Notes under the pieces: model-generated
The model's database searches: none
What the model was told of the DNA's origin: nothing
What the model saw: only the letters and a program-made list of their open reading frames with translations
Program-made: the position numbers and the translations under genes
Shown: piece after piece, positions 6,724-15,183 of the stretch
How the letters are laid out: the number at the start of each line of letters is the position of its first letter
Numbering within the stretch: position 1 is the first letter of the stretch
From: Acidobacteriota bacterium
Lineage (GTDB): Bacteria > Acidobacteriota > Vicinamibacteria > Vicinamibacterales > UBA2999
DNA: 64,000 nucleotides
NCBI GenBank assembly: GCA_947465645.1
Contig: CANIBQ010000020.1
Span: forward strand, 1 to 64,000
Reading direction: 5' to 3'

Positions 6724-8721
6724 ATGCGTAGCCTGGCTCTCGTCGTGGCCGTCGCGTGCCTTGTCGTCGGCACGGGCGCACAGGAGAGCATTCAGAAATT
6801 CGATCAGCCCCTCGACGGCGCGCGTTCGCCGCGCAACGCCAGCTACGACATCGACGTTCGTCTCGACCACGCCGCCCGCACGCTGACGGGACGCGAGACG
6901 ATCCGCTGGCGCAACATCAGCGCGAACCCCACCCGCGAGCTGCAGTTTCACCTCTACTGGAACGCGTGGCGCAATGCCGAATCGTCGTGGCTGCGCGAGC
7001 GGCGGCTCGCAGGGGCCACCACGGAGCCGCGCAGCGACGGATGGGGATCGACCGACGTATCGGCGATCCGCGTTCGACAAGATTCGAGCGGCTCGCCGGC
7101 AGACCTCACGTCGCAGATGCGTTTCATCGCCCCCGACGACGGGAACACCGAAGACCGGACGGTGATGGCGGTGGCCCTGCCCTACGAGGTGCAGCCGAAC
7201 GAGACGATCCAGATCGAGGTCGAGTGGAAGGCGAAGATCCCGCGTCCATTCGCGCGCACGGGCTACGTCGACGACTACTACTTCATCGCCCAGTGGTTTC
7301 CGAAGCTCGGCGTGCTCGAGGACCGCGGATGGAACACGCACCAGTTTCACGCGGTCACCGAGTTCTACTCCGACTACGGCGTCTACGATCTGCGCCTCAC
7401 GGTGCCGCGCGGCTTCGTCGTGGGTGCGTCAGGACAGGAGACGCTGCGCGTGGACAACGAGGACGGCACGACCACGCACCGCTATCGCGGCGAAGACATG
7501 CACGACGCCGCGTGGACCGCGAGTCCCCGCTACACCGAGGTCACGCGGCGGTTCGAGCATCCGACCCTGCCGCCCGTGGACATGCGGCTGCTGCTCCTGC
7601 CAGACCACGCGGGCCAGGCGGATCGCTTTTTCGACTCCACCGCCGCCGCGCTGAAGTACTTCGGCGAGTGGTTCGGTCCGTATCCCTACGGCTACGTCAC
7701 CATCGTCGACCCGGCATTCCAGAGCGGGGCCGACGGGATGGAGTATCCGACGTTCTTCACCGGCCGCGCGCGCTGGATCGCGCCGCGAGGCGTCACCGTG
7801 CCCGAGGCGACGACGCTGCATGAAGCCGGGCATCAGTTCTGGTACGGGATCGTCGGCAGCAACGAATTCGAACACGCGTGGATGGACGAAGGCCTCACCA
7901 CGTTTGCGACCGCCCGCGTCATCGAGCAGGTCTACACCCCGAACGTCACCGAACGGCGCTACTTCGGCGGCTTCATTCCCTGGGTGTTTCGCGACCTCCC
8001 CATCCGCCGCGACATCGACGGCAATCGATTGCCCGGCTTCCGGCCTGCCGCGGAGGCCGACGCGCCGGCGACGCCGACATACGCATACTGGCCATCGACG
8101 GCCACCTTCACCAGCTACAACAAGACAGCGCTCTGGCTGCACACGCTCGAACGGCATCTCGGTTGGCCAACACTGCAGCGGATCATGGCGACCTATTTCG
8201 AGCGGTACAAGTTCCGCCACCCCTACCCCGAGGACTTCTTCGCCATCGTCAACGAAGTGAGCGGCAAGGACATGACCTGGTTTTTCGACCAGGTGTATCG
8301 CGGCTCGAACGAGTTTGACTATGGCGTGCAGGAGTTCACGAGCACGAAGGTCCGGCTGCCCTCGACTCCGCTCGAGCCAGGAAAGCCGGACGCTACGAGT
8401 GACATGTATCGAACCATCGTCGTGCCGCGGCGATTCGGGGAGGCGATCTTCCCGGTGGAGGTCGAGACCACGTTCAAGAATGGCGAGACGATCGCCGAGC
8501 GGTGGGACGGCGTCGATCGGCGGACGATCTACACGTACGAGCGGCCGTCGCAGGCGGTGTCGGTGCGTGTCGATCCGAACCGCGTGATGCTGCTCGACGT
8601 GAATTACACGAACAACACGCGGACGCTGCAGCCGCGCGCGAGCGAGGCGAGCCTGAAGTGGGGGCTCAAGTGGCTCGCGTGGCTGCAGGACGTCATGCTC
8701 ACCTATGCGTTCTTTGTGTAG
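6724..8721 (+). CDS. Secreted M1-family metallopeptidase
   Basis: This 665-residue protein has a signal peptide (MRSLALVVAVACLVVG). An N-terminal M1-like beta domain includes ETIRWRNISANPTRELQFHLYWNAW. The catalytic zinc motif HEAGH falls at residues 366-370 and the third ligand is Glu389 in HAWMDEG, giving HEXXH-18-E as in gluzincins. Upstream, ADGMEYPTFF replaces the canonical GAMEN exopeptidase loop. It is exported and probably degrades peptides in the periplasm or outside. A TAGAAT hexamer at 6709-6714 lies nine bases before the ATG. The stop codon is the first base triplet of a 16-bp tandem duplication. Confidence 0.85.
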   Translation: MRSLALVVAVACLVVGTGAQESIQKFDQPLDGARSPRNASYDIDVRLDHAARTLTGRETIRWRNISANPTRELQFHLYWNAWRNAESSWLRERRLAGATTEPRSDGWGSTDVSAIRVRQDSSGSPADLTSQMRFIAPDDGNTEDRTVMAVALPYEVQPNETIQIEVEWKAKIPRPFARTGYVDDYYFIAQWFPKLGVLEDRGWNTHQFHAVTEFYSDYGVYDLRLTVPRGFVVGASGQETLRVDNEDGTTTHRYRGEDMHDAAWTASPRYTEVTRRFEHPTLPPVDMRLLLLPDHAGQADRFFDSTAAALKYFGEWFGPYPYGYVTIVDPAFQSGADGMEYPTFFTGRARWIAPRGVTVPEATTLHEAGHQFWYGIVGSNEFEHAWMDEGLTTFATARVIEQVYTPNVTERRYFGGFIPWVFRDLPIRRDIDGNRLPGFRPAAEADAPATPTYAYWPSTATFTSYNKTALWLHTLERHLGWPTLQRIMATYFERYKFRHPYPEDFFAIVNEVSGKDMTWFFDQVYRGSNEFDYGVQEFTSTKVRLPSTPLEPGKPDATSDMYRTIVVPRRFGEAIFPVEVETTFKNGETIAERWDGVDRRTIYTYERPSQAVSVRVDPNRVMLLDVNYTNNTRTLQPRASEASLKWGLKWLAWLQDVMLTYAFFV

Positions 8722-8750
8722 CTCGGTGGCTGGGTAGCTCGGTGGCTGGG
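8719..8750. repeat. 16-bp perfect tandem duplication across a stop codon
   Basis: The 16-mer TAGCTCGGTGGCTGGG occurs twice without spacer, at 8719-8734 and 8735-8750. The first copy begins with the TAG of the M1 peptidase. The unit is itself two related octamers (CGGTGGCT and GGGTAGCT). The duplication separates the peptidase stop from the start of the next gene and provides the GGTGG that precedes the GTG at 8751. Confidence 0.9.
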
Positions 8751-9755
8751 GTGGTGCTCCGTTCCTGGTTCGACGGCTTTCGCCGCGTGTTCGCGGCGCC
8801 CGCGGTCGTGGCGGCGGTGTTTCTCGTCACGCTCCTCGCGGCGCTGCCGCTCGCCATCACCATGCGCGGGATGATCGAGACGCATCTCGGGCGCAGCCTG
8901 CGATCGGAGGCGGTGGCCGACGGCGTCGACACCGACTGGTGGCAGGAGTTCACCTCTCAGACCTCGGGCCTCGGCACGACGTTCACGCCGTCGGTGATCG
9001 GATTTGCGGCGACGCTCGACAGCGTCAGCAGCGTCCTCGACGCCCGGCCGCAGCAGGTGCAGGTCACGGGCGCGCTGATTCTCTACCTGGTCGTGTGGGT
9101 GTTTCTCTCGGGAGGCGTGATCGACCGCTTCGCGCGGCAGCGCCCCACGCGCGCCCACGGCTTTTTCGCGGCCTCCGGCGTCTTCTTCTGGCGGTTTCTC
9201 AGGCTCGGCATCATCGCGGCGGTCGTCTACTGGCTGCTGTTTACCTACGTGCACCAGTGGCTGTTCGACGATGCGTATACGTGGCTGACACGGGATCTCG
9301 CGGTCGAGCGCCAGGCGTTCTTCTGGCGCGCGGCGCTGTACCTGCTGTTCGGCGCGATGCTGATCGCGTCGAACGTGGTGTTCGACTACACCAGGATCCG
9401 GATGGTCGTGGAGGACCGCCGCAGCGCGATTGGATCGCTCACCGCGGCGCTGGGATTCATCGTGCGGCGCCGCGGACGGGTGTTCGGCCTCTATACGTTG
9501 AACGCACTCGTCTTCGTGGTGTTGATTGGATCGTGGGCGCTCGTCGCGCCGGGTGCCGGCGGCGCCGGTATCTCGATGTGGGTGGGGTTTGCGCTCAGCC
9601 AGGCCTACGTGCTGGCGCGGCTGGTGCTGAAGCTGCAGTTCCTCGCGTCGCAGATCGCGCTCTTCCAGGGATCGCTCGCGCACGCGGCGTACACCGCGGC
9701 GCCCGAGCCGGCGTGGCCCGAGTCGCCGGCGGCTGAAACGATACGGTCCGCCTGA
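8751..9755 (+). CDS. Polytopic membrane protein of unknown function
   Basis: This protein of about 334 residues has roughly six hydrophobic segments: one near the start (VVAAVFLVTLLAALPLAI), then LILYLVVWVFLSGGVI, LGIIAAVVYWLLFTYV, ALYLLFGAMLIASNVV, LNALVFVVLIGSWALV and a final amphipathic helix. The spacing resembles uncharacterised membrane proteins found beside peptidase genes, and no catalytic motif was recognised. The start is a GTG. 8742, 8751 and 8754 are all possible; 8751 was taken because GGTGG precedes it. Its last codons and TGA stop come from a palindromic repeat (9745-9773), so the original C-terminus was probably different. It is likely cotranscribed with the M1 peptidase. Confidence 0.7.
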   Translation: MVLRSWFDGFRRVFAAPAVVAAVFLVTLLAALPLAITMRGMIETHLGRSLRSEAVADGVDTDWWQEFTSQTSGLGTTFTPSVIGFAATLDSVSSVLDARPQQVQVTGALILYLVVWVFLSGGVIDRFARQRPTRAHGFFAASGVFFWRFLRLGIIAAVVYWLLFTYVHQWLFDDAYTWLTRDLAVERQAFFWRAALYLLFGAMLIASNVVFDYTRIRMVVEDRRSAIGSLTAALGFIVRRRGRVFGLYTLNALVFVVLIGSWALVAPGAGGAGISMWVGFALSQAYVLARLVLKLQFLASQIALFQGSLAHAAYTAAPEPAWPESPAAETIRSA

Positions 9756-9773
9756 AGGCGGACACTACGTACG
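9745..9773. repeat. REP-like palindrome, family A copy 1
   Basis: This is a 29-base element: a hairpin with 7-bp stem GTCCGCC/GGCGGAC and loop TGAA, flanked by ACTACGTACG. Other copies lie at 42847-42875 (identical over the 29 bases) and 53532-53560 (reverse orientation, three differences). The TGA in the loop is the stop codon of the upstream membrane-protein gene. Confidence 0.88.
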
Positions 9774-9899
9774 CTAGGCGGTGCGCATGAATGGGCTCTT
9801 CCCCCGTGGTCCGTTTCTTCATGACGGCGCCAGCCTAACATCGTAAAAGTCCCTTCAAAACCCCCTGACGCGGTAGAGCTTGGATCCCCGCCGGACGGA

Positions 9900-11777
9900 C
9901 TAGTTCAGCGCCGCTTCGGTCAACGCCTCGCGCACCGAGACCGCCAGCGGGCCTTGCCCTGAGCCGGTCGAGGGGTTGACCGGCACGACCGTCTGCGCGA
10001 GGAGCTGCTTCAGCCGATCCGCATCGACCGACTCGGCTTCGAGCAGTTCCTCGGCCAGCGCTTTCACGGCGCCGCGCTGCCGCTCGATGATCTGGCGCGC
10101 CGTCTCGTAGCCGCGCATCACGAGTGTCCGGATCTCCTCATCCACCCGCCGCGCCGTCTCCTCGCTGAAGCCGGATGCACGCGAATCGGCCTCCCAGGCG
10201 CTCGACGGACGCTTGAAGTGCAGCGGTCCTAGCGGCGACATGCCGAGCTCGCACACCATCTTGCGGGCCAGCTCGGTGCCGCGCTCGATGTCGTTGGACG
10301 CGCCGCTCGTCACCTGGCGCAGGAACAGCTCTTCGGCAATCCTTCCGCCCATGAGGATGGCGATCTGGGATTCGATGAACGGCTTCGAATGCGTATATCG
10401 ATCCGCCTCGGGCAGTTGCATCGTCACCCCCAGCGCGCGGCCGCGAGGGATGATCGTGACCTTGTGCAGCGGGTCGGCGTCGGGCAGGAGCGCGGCGACC
10501 ACCGCGTGGCCCGCCTCGTGATACGCGCAGGTCGTCCGCTCTTTCTCGCTCATGGCGACCGACTTGCGCTCCACGCCCATCAGCACCTTGTCGCGCGCGG
10601 CATCGAAATCGAGGTTGCGAACCATCTTGCGGCCGGCGCGCGCCGCGATGAGCGCCGCCTCGTTGACCAGGTTCGCGAGATCCGCGCCTGAGAAGCCGGG
10701 CGTGCCGCGCGCAACCGAGCGCAGCTCGACGTCGGGCTCGAGCGCCACCTTGCGCGCGTGCACTTTCAGGATCTGCTCGCGACCCTTGATGTCGGGATTG
10801 CCGACGACGACCTGCCGATCGAATCGGCCCGGACGCAGCAGCGCCGGATCCAGGATGTCCTGACGGTTGGTCGCGGCGACGACGATGATGCTGTCGGTGT
10901 GGTTGAAGCCGTCCATCTCGACGAGGAGCTGGTTGAGGGTCTGCTCGCGCTCTTCGTGGCTCATCGAGCCGCTGCCGCGGTTGCGCCCGACCGCGTCGAG
11001 CTCGTCGATAAAGATGATGCAGGACTTCTGCTTGCGGGCATCGCGGAACAGGCGCCGCACACGGGCGGCCCCGACGCCGGCGTACATCTCGACGAAGTCG
11101 GATCCGCTCGCGGATATGAAGGGGACGCCCGCCTCGCCCGCCATCGAGCGCGCGAGCAGGGTCTTGCCGGTGCCTGGCGGGCCGACGAGGAGAATGCCGC
11201 GGGGAATGCGCCCGCCAATGGACTCGAAGCGCGCCGGCTCCTTGAGGAAGTCGACGATCTCCTGCACCTCGTCCTTGGCCTCGTCCACGCCTGCCACGTC
11301 CGCGAAAGTCACGGTGGCGTCCTGCGGATCCATCGTCCGCGCCTTCTCGAAGGTCGGCACGCGGCCGGTGACCATGCGGTAGACCGCAAGGCCGGCAAAG
11401 CCGAAGACCAGCAGCCCAACAGCGAACGCCCCATACCTTCCGGTGTTGGACGCCTCGGTCCGTCTGACGTCGAACCTGATGCCGCGGTCAGTCATGTTGG
11501 TGACGAATGTCGGATTCGACGCGATGTACCCGGCCGGCGCGGTCGTCGCAAAGAGCGTCCCGTCACGACGTTCGAAGCTCACCTCATCGGTGGCGACGGT
11601 CACGCGGCTCACCTGGCCCGCCTGAACGTCACGAAGGAACTCGGAAAACGCGACCGTGGTGGGTTGGGTCGTCCCCCGCGTCCGCAGCGTCAAGAACGCC
11701 GCGGTCGACAGGACGACAATCAGGATGCCAGTGCCTGTCCAGAACAGGCGGGTGCGTGGGAACTTGCCTCCGAACAC
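9900..11777 (-). CDS. ftsH: FtsH-family membrane ATP-dependent zinc protease
   Basis: This protein of about 625 residues has two transmembrane helices ([20 protein letters not shown] and a second near residue 120) enclosing a short periplasmic domain. An AAA+ module follows, with Walker A GPPGTGKT near 199, Walker [13 protein letters not shown] and the SRH around LLRPGRFDR. The M41 zinc site HEAGH is near 420. It degrades membrane and cytosolic proteins. The GTG at 11777 with GGGAG five bases upstream is preferred. The ATG at 11819 would add residues encoded by a small palindrome (11804-11817). The last 25 residues include NPSTGSGQG, encoded by a dispersed repeat and not part of FtsH. Confidence 0.9.
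   Translation of the reverse strand: MFGGKFPRTRLFWTGTGILIVVLSTAAFLTLRTRGTTQPTTVAFSEFLRDVQAGQVSRVTVATDEVSFERRDGTLFATTAPAGYIASNPTFVTNMTDRGIRFDVRRTEASNTGRYGAFAVGLLVFGFAGLAVYRMVTGRVPTFEKARTMDPQDATVTFADVAGVDEAKDEVQEIVDFLKEPARFESIGGRIPRGILLVGPPGTGKTLLARSMAGEAGVPFISASGSDFVEMYAGVGAARVRRLFRDARKQKSCIIFIDELDAVGRNRGSGSMSHEEREQTLNQLLVEMDGFNHTDSIIVVAATNRQDILDPALLRPGRFDRQVVVGNPDIKGREQILKVHARKVALEPDVELRSVARGTPGFSGADLANLVNEAALIAARAGRKMVRNLDFDAARDKVLMGVERKSVAMSEKERTTCAYHEAGHAVVAALLPDADPLHKVTIIPRGRALGVTMQLPEADRYTHSKPFIESQIAILMGGRIAEELFLRQVTSGASNDIERGTELARKMVCELGMSPLGPLHFKRPSSAWEADSRASGFSEETARRVDEEIRTLVMRGYETARQIIERQRGAVKALAEELLEAESVDADRLKQLLAQTVVPVNPSTGSGQGPLAVSVREALTEAALN
9956..9979. repeat. Dispersed repeat encoding PSTGSGQ inside ftsH
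   Basis: The segment around CCCTGAGCCGGTCGAGGGG reads NPSTGSGQG on the ftsH strand. Its core is an imperfect palindrome (CCCTGAGCC...TCGAGGGG). Sequences of this type, translated as PSTGSGQ, are known as dispersed repeats in many environmental bacterial genomes. It lies in frame close to the ftsH stop. Confidence 0.65.
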
Positions 11778-11803
11778 AGGGACTCCCTCAGCAGGTGCGC
11801 GAC

Positions 11804-11863
11804 GGTCCTTGCGGACCATCCGCGAATAAACCGCGATGGTAACCGGAGGCCTTCAGGCCTCCG
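11804..11863. repeat. Two palindromes upstream of ftsH (families B-like and C)
   Basis: The first, 11804-11817, is GGTCC-TTGC-GGACC. The second, 11844-11863, is an 8-bp stem CGGAGGCC/GGCCTCCG with loop TTCA, and its twin is at 60311-60330. Both lie between the divergently transcribed ftsH and amidohydrolase genes. The rest of this 319-base interval holds a TAGAAT hexamer (12067-12072), two GAGACACA-type octamers (12048-12063) and no convincing gene. Confidence 0.78.
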
Positions 11864-12096
11864 CGAGCGTTGAGTTGTGTGGGAACGCCTGATGATTCTA
11901 TCGGAGCGGTGACGCCGTGTAAATAGATGGCGGAGTTGGATTTATGGAGCTCAACCGCAGATTTTCCGTCCGGGTCGGCTGCTCAGGTTGGCAGCTTGCC
12001 AGATGGTATCGCAGCGACTCTCGCTGTCCCGCCCTCAACGGGCCAGGGAGACACAGAGACACGGAGGTAGAATCGGGCCGTTTCAGGAGGCTCGTA

Positions 12097-13407
12097 ATGA
12101 TTCGCAGGTCGCTTTGGGTCGCAGTGCTCGCGGCGGGCACGGCGCTCGCTTCAGCGCAGCCGTCTTCGCCGTTGGCTCCGGCCAGCCAGGGATCTGCCGC
12201 CACCGTCGCCTTCACCAATGCGCGCATCATCGACGGCACGGGGCGAACGCCGATCGAGCGAGGCACGCTCATCGTGACCGGCGGCCGCGTGACGGCTGTC
12301 GGAACGTCCGCATCGGTCACCGTTCCAGCCGGCGCCCTGCGCATCGACGCGACGGGCAAGACCCTCGTGCCCGGCTTCGTCAACGCGCACGGTCACGTCG
12401 AAGCGCAGATGGGCGCGGCACTGCCGGTGCGCGACGACCTCATTCGACGGCTCGAGATCTACGCCCTGTACGGCGTGACCAGCGTGGTGAGCCTCGGTTC
12501 CTCGGAGCACGACGAGGTCGAGGGCATCAGGCTCATGCAGGAGCAGGAACGCGCGGGGCTGGATCGCAGCCGCGTCTACACCTCCGGGATACCGGTCGAG
12601 GGTGAGACCCCCGCTCAGGCGCGGGCGAGCGTCGCCCGCCGGGCGGATCTGAAGGCGCACGCCATCAAGTTCCGCATCAACGGCACCCCCAACGACATGA
12701 ACGAGGCCACCTGGAGCGCGATCATCGACGAGTCGCACATGCGTGGACTCAAGACCGCCGTGCACATCTACTACTTGAAGGACGCCCAGGCGACAATCGA
12801 CAAGGGCGTCGACATCATCGCGCACAGCGTCCGCGACCAGGACGTGACGCCGGCGCTCATCGCCGCGATGAAGCGGAGGAACGTGCCGTACATCCCGACA
12901 CTCACGCGCGAGCTCTCGGTGTTCGCGTACGAGACGACGCCCGACTTCTTCAGGGATCCGTTCTTCCTGCGCGGGAAGGAGCTCTACGGTCCGCAGGTGC
13001 CGCCGCTCACCACACCTGAATACCAGGCGAGGGTGCGCAGCAATCCGACGACGGCCCAGATCAAGAAGGCGATCGTGCAGGCGGAGCGCAATCTCAAGCT
13101 ACTGAGCGACGCGGGCGTCACGATCGCGATGGGCACCGACACCGGCGCCGGCGGGAATCCCGGCCGCTGGCAGGGTTACTTCGAGCACGTCGAGATGGAG
13201 ATGATGAACAAGGCGGGGATGACGCCGATGCAGGTGATCGTCGCGTCCACGGCCAACGCCGCGCGCATCTTCGGCCTCACCCAGGTCGGCACGCTCGAAG
13301 CCGGCAAGTGGGCCGACCTCGTCGTCCTCGACGCGAACCCGCTGGAGAACATCCGCAACACCCGGGCGATCGACTCGGTGTGGGTCGCCGGCACGCAATC
13401 CCAATAG
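12097..13407 (+). CDS. Secreted amidohydrolase-superfamily enzyme
   Basis: This 436-residue protein has a signal peptide (MIRRSLWVAVLAAGTALASA). The amidohydrolase core follows: TNARIIDGTGRTPIERGTLI forms the beta-sandwich. Metal-site motifs come in order: the HGHVE variant of HxH, a lysine candidate in AHAIKFRIN, His in TAVHIYYL, IIAHSVRD, and the closing Asp in IAMGTDTGAG. This is the imidazolonepropionase/prolidase-like arrangement of exported hydrolases that cleave amide or cyclic-amide bonds. AGGAGG at 12085-12090 sits at ideal spacing before the ATG. The substrate is unknown. Confidence 0.82.
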   Translation: MIRRSLWVAVLAAGTALASAQPSSPLAPASQGSAATVAFTNARIIDGTGRTPIERGTLIVTGGRVTAVGTSASVTVPAGALRIDATGKTLVPGFVNAHGHVEAQMGAALPVRDDLIRRLEIYALYGVTSVVSLGSSEHDEVEGIRLMQEQERAGLDRSRVYTSGIPVEGETPAQARASVARRADLKAHAIKFRINGTPNDMNEATWSAIIDESHMRGLKTAVHIYYLKDAQATIDKGVDIIAHSVRDQDVTPALIAAMKRRNVPYIPTLTRELSVFAYETTPDFFRDPFFLRGKELYGPQVPPLTTPEYQARVRSNPTTAQIKKAIVQAERNLKLLSDAGVTIAMGTDTGAGGNPGRWQGYFEHVEMEMMNKAGMTPMQVIVASTANAARIFGLTQVGTLEAGKWADLVVLDANPLENIRNTRAIDSVWVAGTQSQ

Positions 13408-13423
13408 GTCTACAATGCCGCCC

Positions 13424-14005
13424 ATGGTGGCTACGAGCCCGCGGGCGCTGACGCCGGAAATCGAACACTTCCGCAAGCAGTTCGAGCGGCTCTCGGCGGA
13501 TGCGGATGCGCTGGTCTCCCCGCTCAGCGACGAGCAGTTCAGCTGGCACCCTTCGCCCGGCGCCTGGTCGATCGCGCAGTGCGTCGATCACCTGAACGTC
13601 ACCGCGCGGATGTACCTGCCGATGCTCGACGAAGGGATCGCCGACGCGATCCGCCGCGGCCTCTACACGCAGGGTCCGTTCCGGTACAACTGGTTCAACC
13701 GGATGGTGGCCGGCAGCATGGAGCCGCCGTACCGGCTGAAGGCGAAGGCGCCGAAGGCGTTTCAACCGCCGCCCAGCCGCGCGCGGCAGGACGTCATGGC
13801 CGCGTTCCGGGCCTACCAGGTGCAGTTCATCGATCGCCTCCGGCAGGCCAACGGGCTCGACCTGACCCGCGCGCGCGTGGCGTCGCCGGTCCTCACGTGG
13901 TGGCGGATGCCGCTCGGCACCGGCCTCGCCTTCACCGCCGCGCACGAGCGCCGCCACATCTGGCAGGCGCGCCGGATCACCGAGGCGCCGGCATTCCCCA
14001 GGTAG
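13424..14005 (+). CDS. DinB-superfamily protein
   Basis: This 193-residue protein matches the DinB_2-type helical bundle. It has FSWHPSPGAWSIAQCVDHLN with the first ligand His, and AAHERRHIWQARRI near the C-terminus with the second pair. Members are metal-dependent proteins, often thiol transferases or damage-inducible proteins of unknown role. The ATG at 13424 is chosen because TACAAT (13411-13416) ends seven bases before it, so the first ATG at 13415 would lie within the probable -10 element. There is no close relationship to the DinB gene at 2.7 kb beyond the fold. Confidence 0.78.
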   Translation: MVATSPRALTPEIEHFRKQFERLSADADALVSPLSDEQFSWHPSPGAWSIAQCVDHLNVTARMYLPMLDEGIADAIRRGLYTQGPFRYNWFNRMVAGSMEPPYRLKAKAPKAFQPPPSRARQDVMAAFRAYQVQFIDRLRQANGLDLTRARVASPVLTWWRMPLGTGLAFTAAHERRHIWQARRITEAPAFPR

Positions 14006-14044
14006 GCTGTGGCACAATCCGCGGACTCCCCTGCTCCGTGACAT

Positions 14045-14065
14045 CGCGGACCGTAAAGGTCCGCG
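14045..14065. terminator. Family B palindrome between convergent genes
   Basis: A perfect 8-bp stem CGCGGACC/GGTCCGCG with loop GTAAA lies between the stops of the second dinB (14005) and the CMD gene (14075). It probably terminates or protects both transcripts. It belongs to the repeat family also seen at 48878-48898, 48965-48985 and 57168-57190, so it is also a dispersed repeat. Confidence 0.65.
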
Positions 14066-14074
14066 CCGCAGACC

Positions 14075-15157
14075 CTAGTGCTGGTCGAAGGCCGTCAGCA
14101 GGATCGCGTCGCTGACGTGCCCGGCCATCAGGTCGATGACGTCGACGAGATCCCGCTCACCGAACATCTTCAGCGCGCGCGCATACGTGGCCGCGCTGAC
14201 GTAGTGACTGCCAAACAGCTCACGGCCGAACTGGATCATCGCGGCGTCCTTGTCGGCCAGCCCGCCGAGCGGCCCTCCATTCCGCACGACGTCGATGACG
14301 ACCGCTTCGACACCCTCCCTGCGGGCGGCGCTTTCGCTCAACGCCCAGTGAAACCGCTGGTGATGCTCGTGCGCGGTGACGAGCCCCGCAATCGCCATCA
14401 GCCGCGTGCCCAGGCTTCCCTCGAGCAGCCTCATGGCGGAGCCATGCCGCCGGATATGTGGCGGACCGGTGCCTTCCGGCGCGAGACCGCGGCTGTAGAG
14501 CGGCCCGGGTGCGGCATCGGCTGCGGACGCCTTGACATACGGAAGGCGGCTTCTCGAGTCGGCGTGGATGTCGTCGGGCGGCGTAAACGGCAGCGGCAGG
14601 AACTGCGTCCATCCCGCCGGCATCTGCTGGTTGACGGCGGTCAGACGGGTCCCCGTGGCCGCGTAGTTCGCCATCAGGCTGACGAGATCCACCAGGTCGC
14701 GCGTCCCGAAGGTCTCGAGCGCGCGTGCGTAGGTGGCCGAGCTGAGGCCGTGCGTGCCGAACAGCTCCCGTCCGAGCTCGACGACCATCGCCTCCTTCGC
14801 GTCCAGTCCAGTGAGGGATCTTCGATGCCGGACGATATCGATCGCCCGAGGATCGAGACCGACGGCAAGCCCTTCCATCTCATGGAGCGACCATTCGTAC
14901 GGCTGGTCGTGCGCCCGCGCCGTGGTGAGGATGGCGAGCTCCGTGAGCTGCCGGCCAAGCGGCGACAACCATCTCACGTCCACTCCGGATGCATGCAGCC
15001 GTATGGCCGCCACACCCTGCACGCCGGCCTTGAGGAGGGGGAGCCGGCTGCGGGAGTCTGCGTGCACGTCCCTGGGCGGCGTGGTGGTCTGCGCGACCGC
15101 GGGCGACGCCACGCCCACGGCACACACGAGCGCGACAGCGACTCTTCGGAATGTCAT
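14075..15157 (-). CDS. Secreted protein with two carboxymuconolactone-decarboxylase-like domains
   Basis: This 360-residue protein has a signal peptide ending ASPAVAQ. The mature protein is a tandem duplication. Repeat 1 (about 28-185) and repeat 2 (about 190-358) share the blocks DVHADSRSRLPLLKA / DIHADSRSRLPYVKA, HDQPYEWSLHE / HHQRFHWALSE, and VELGRELFGTH / IQFGRELFGSH with (S)SATYARAL(E/K)(T/M)FG. The family fold is AhpD/CMD, but the CxxC of AhpD is missing in both halves, so peroxidase-type thiol chemistry is unlikely. It may be a lactonase-like or binding protein. The gene is monocistronic between convergent dinB and tkt on the same strand. Confidence 0.75.
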   Translation of the reverse strand: MTFRRVAVALVCAVGVASPAVAQTTTPPRDVHADSRSRLPLLKAGVQGVAAIRLHASGVDVRWLSPLGRQLTELAILTTARAHDQPYEWSLHEMEGLAVGLDPRAIDIVRHRRSLTGLDAKEAMVVELGRELFGTHGLSSATYARALETFGTRDLVDLVSLMANYAATGTRLTAVNQQMPAGWTQFLPLPFTPPDDIHADSRSRLPYVKASAADAAPGPLYSRGLAPEGTGPPHIRRHGSAMRLLEGSLGTRLMAIAGLVTAHEHHQRFHWALSESAARREGVEAVVIDVVRNGGPLGGLADKDAAMIQFGRELFGSHYVSAATYARALKMFGERDLVDVIDLMAGHVSDAILLTAFDQH

Positions 15158-15183
15158 GGCTTCTTCTCCGAAGGCCTGGGCGA

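Noticed and set aside
10758..11873. 371-codon plus-strand ORF antisense to ftsH
   Set aside because: The minus strand has a complete FtsH with catalytic motifs; the plus frame is a codon-position shadow without motifs.
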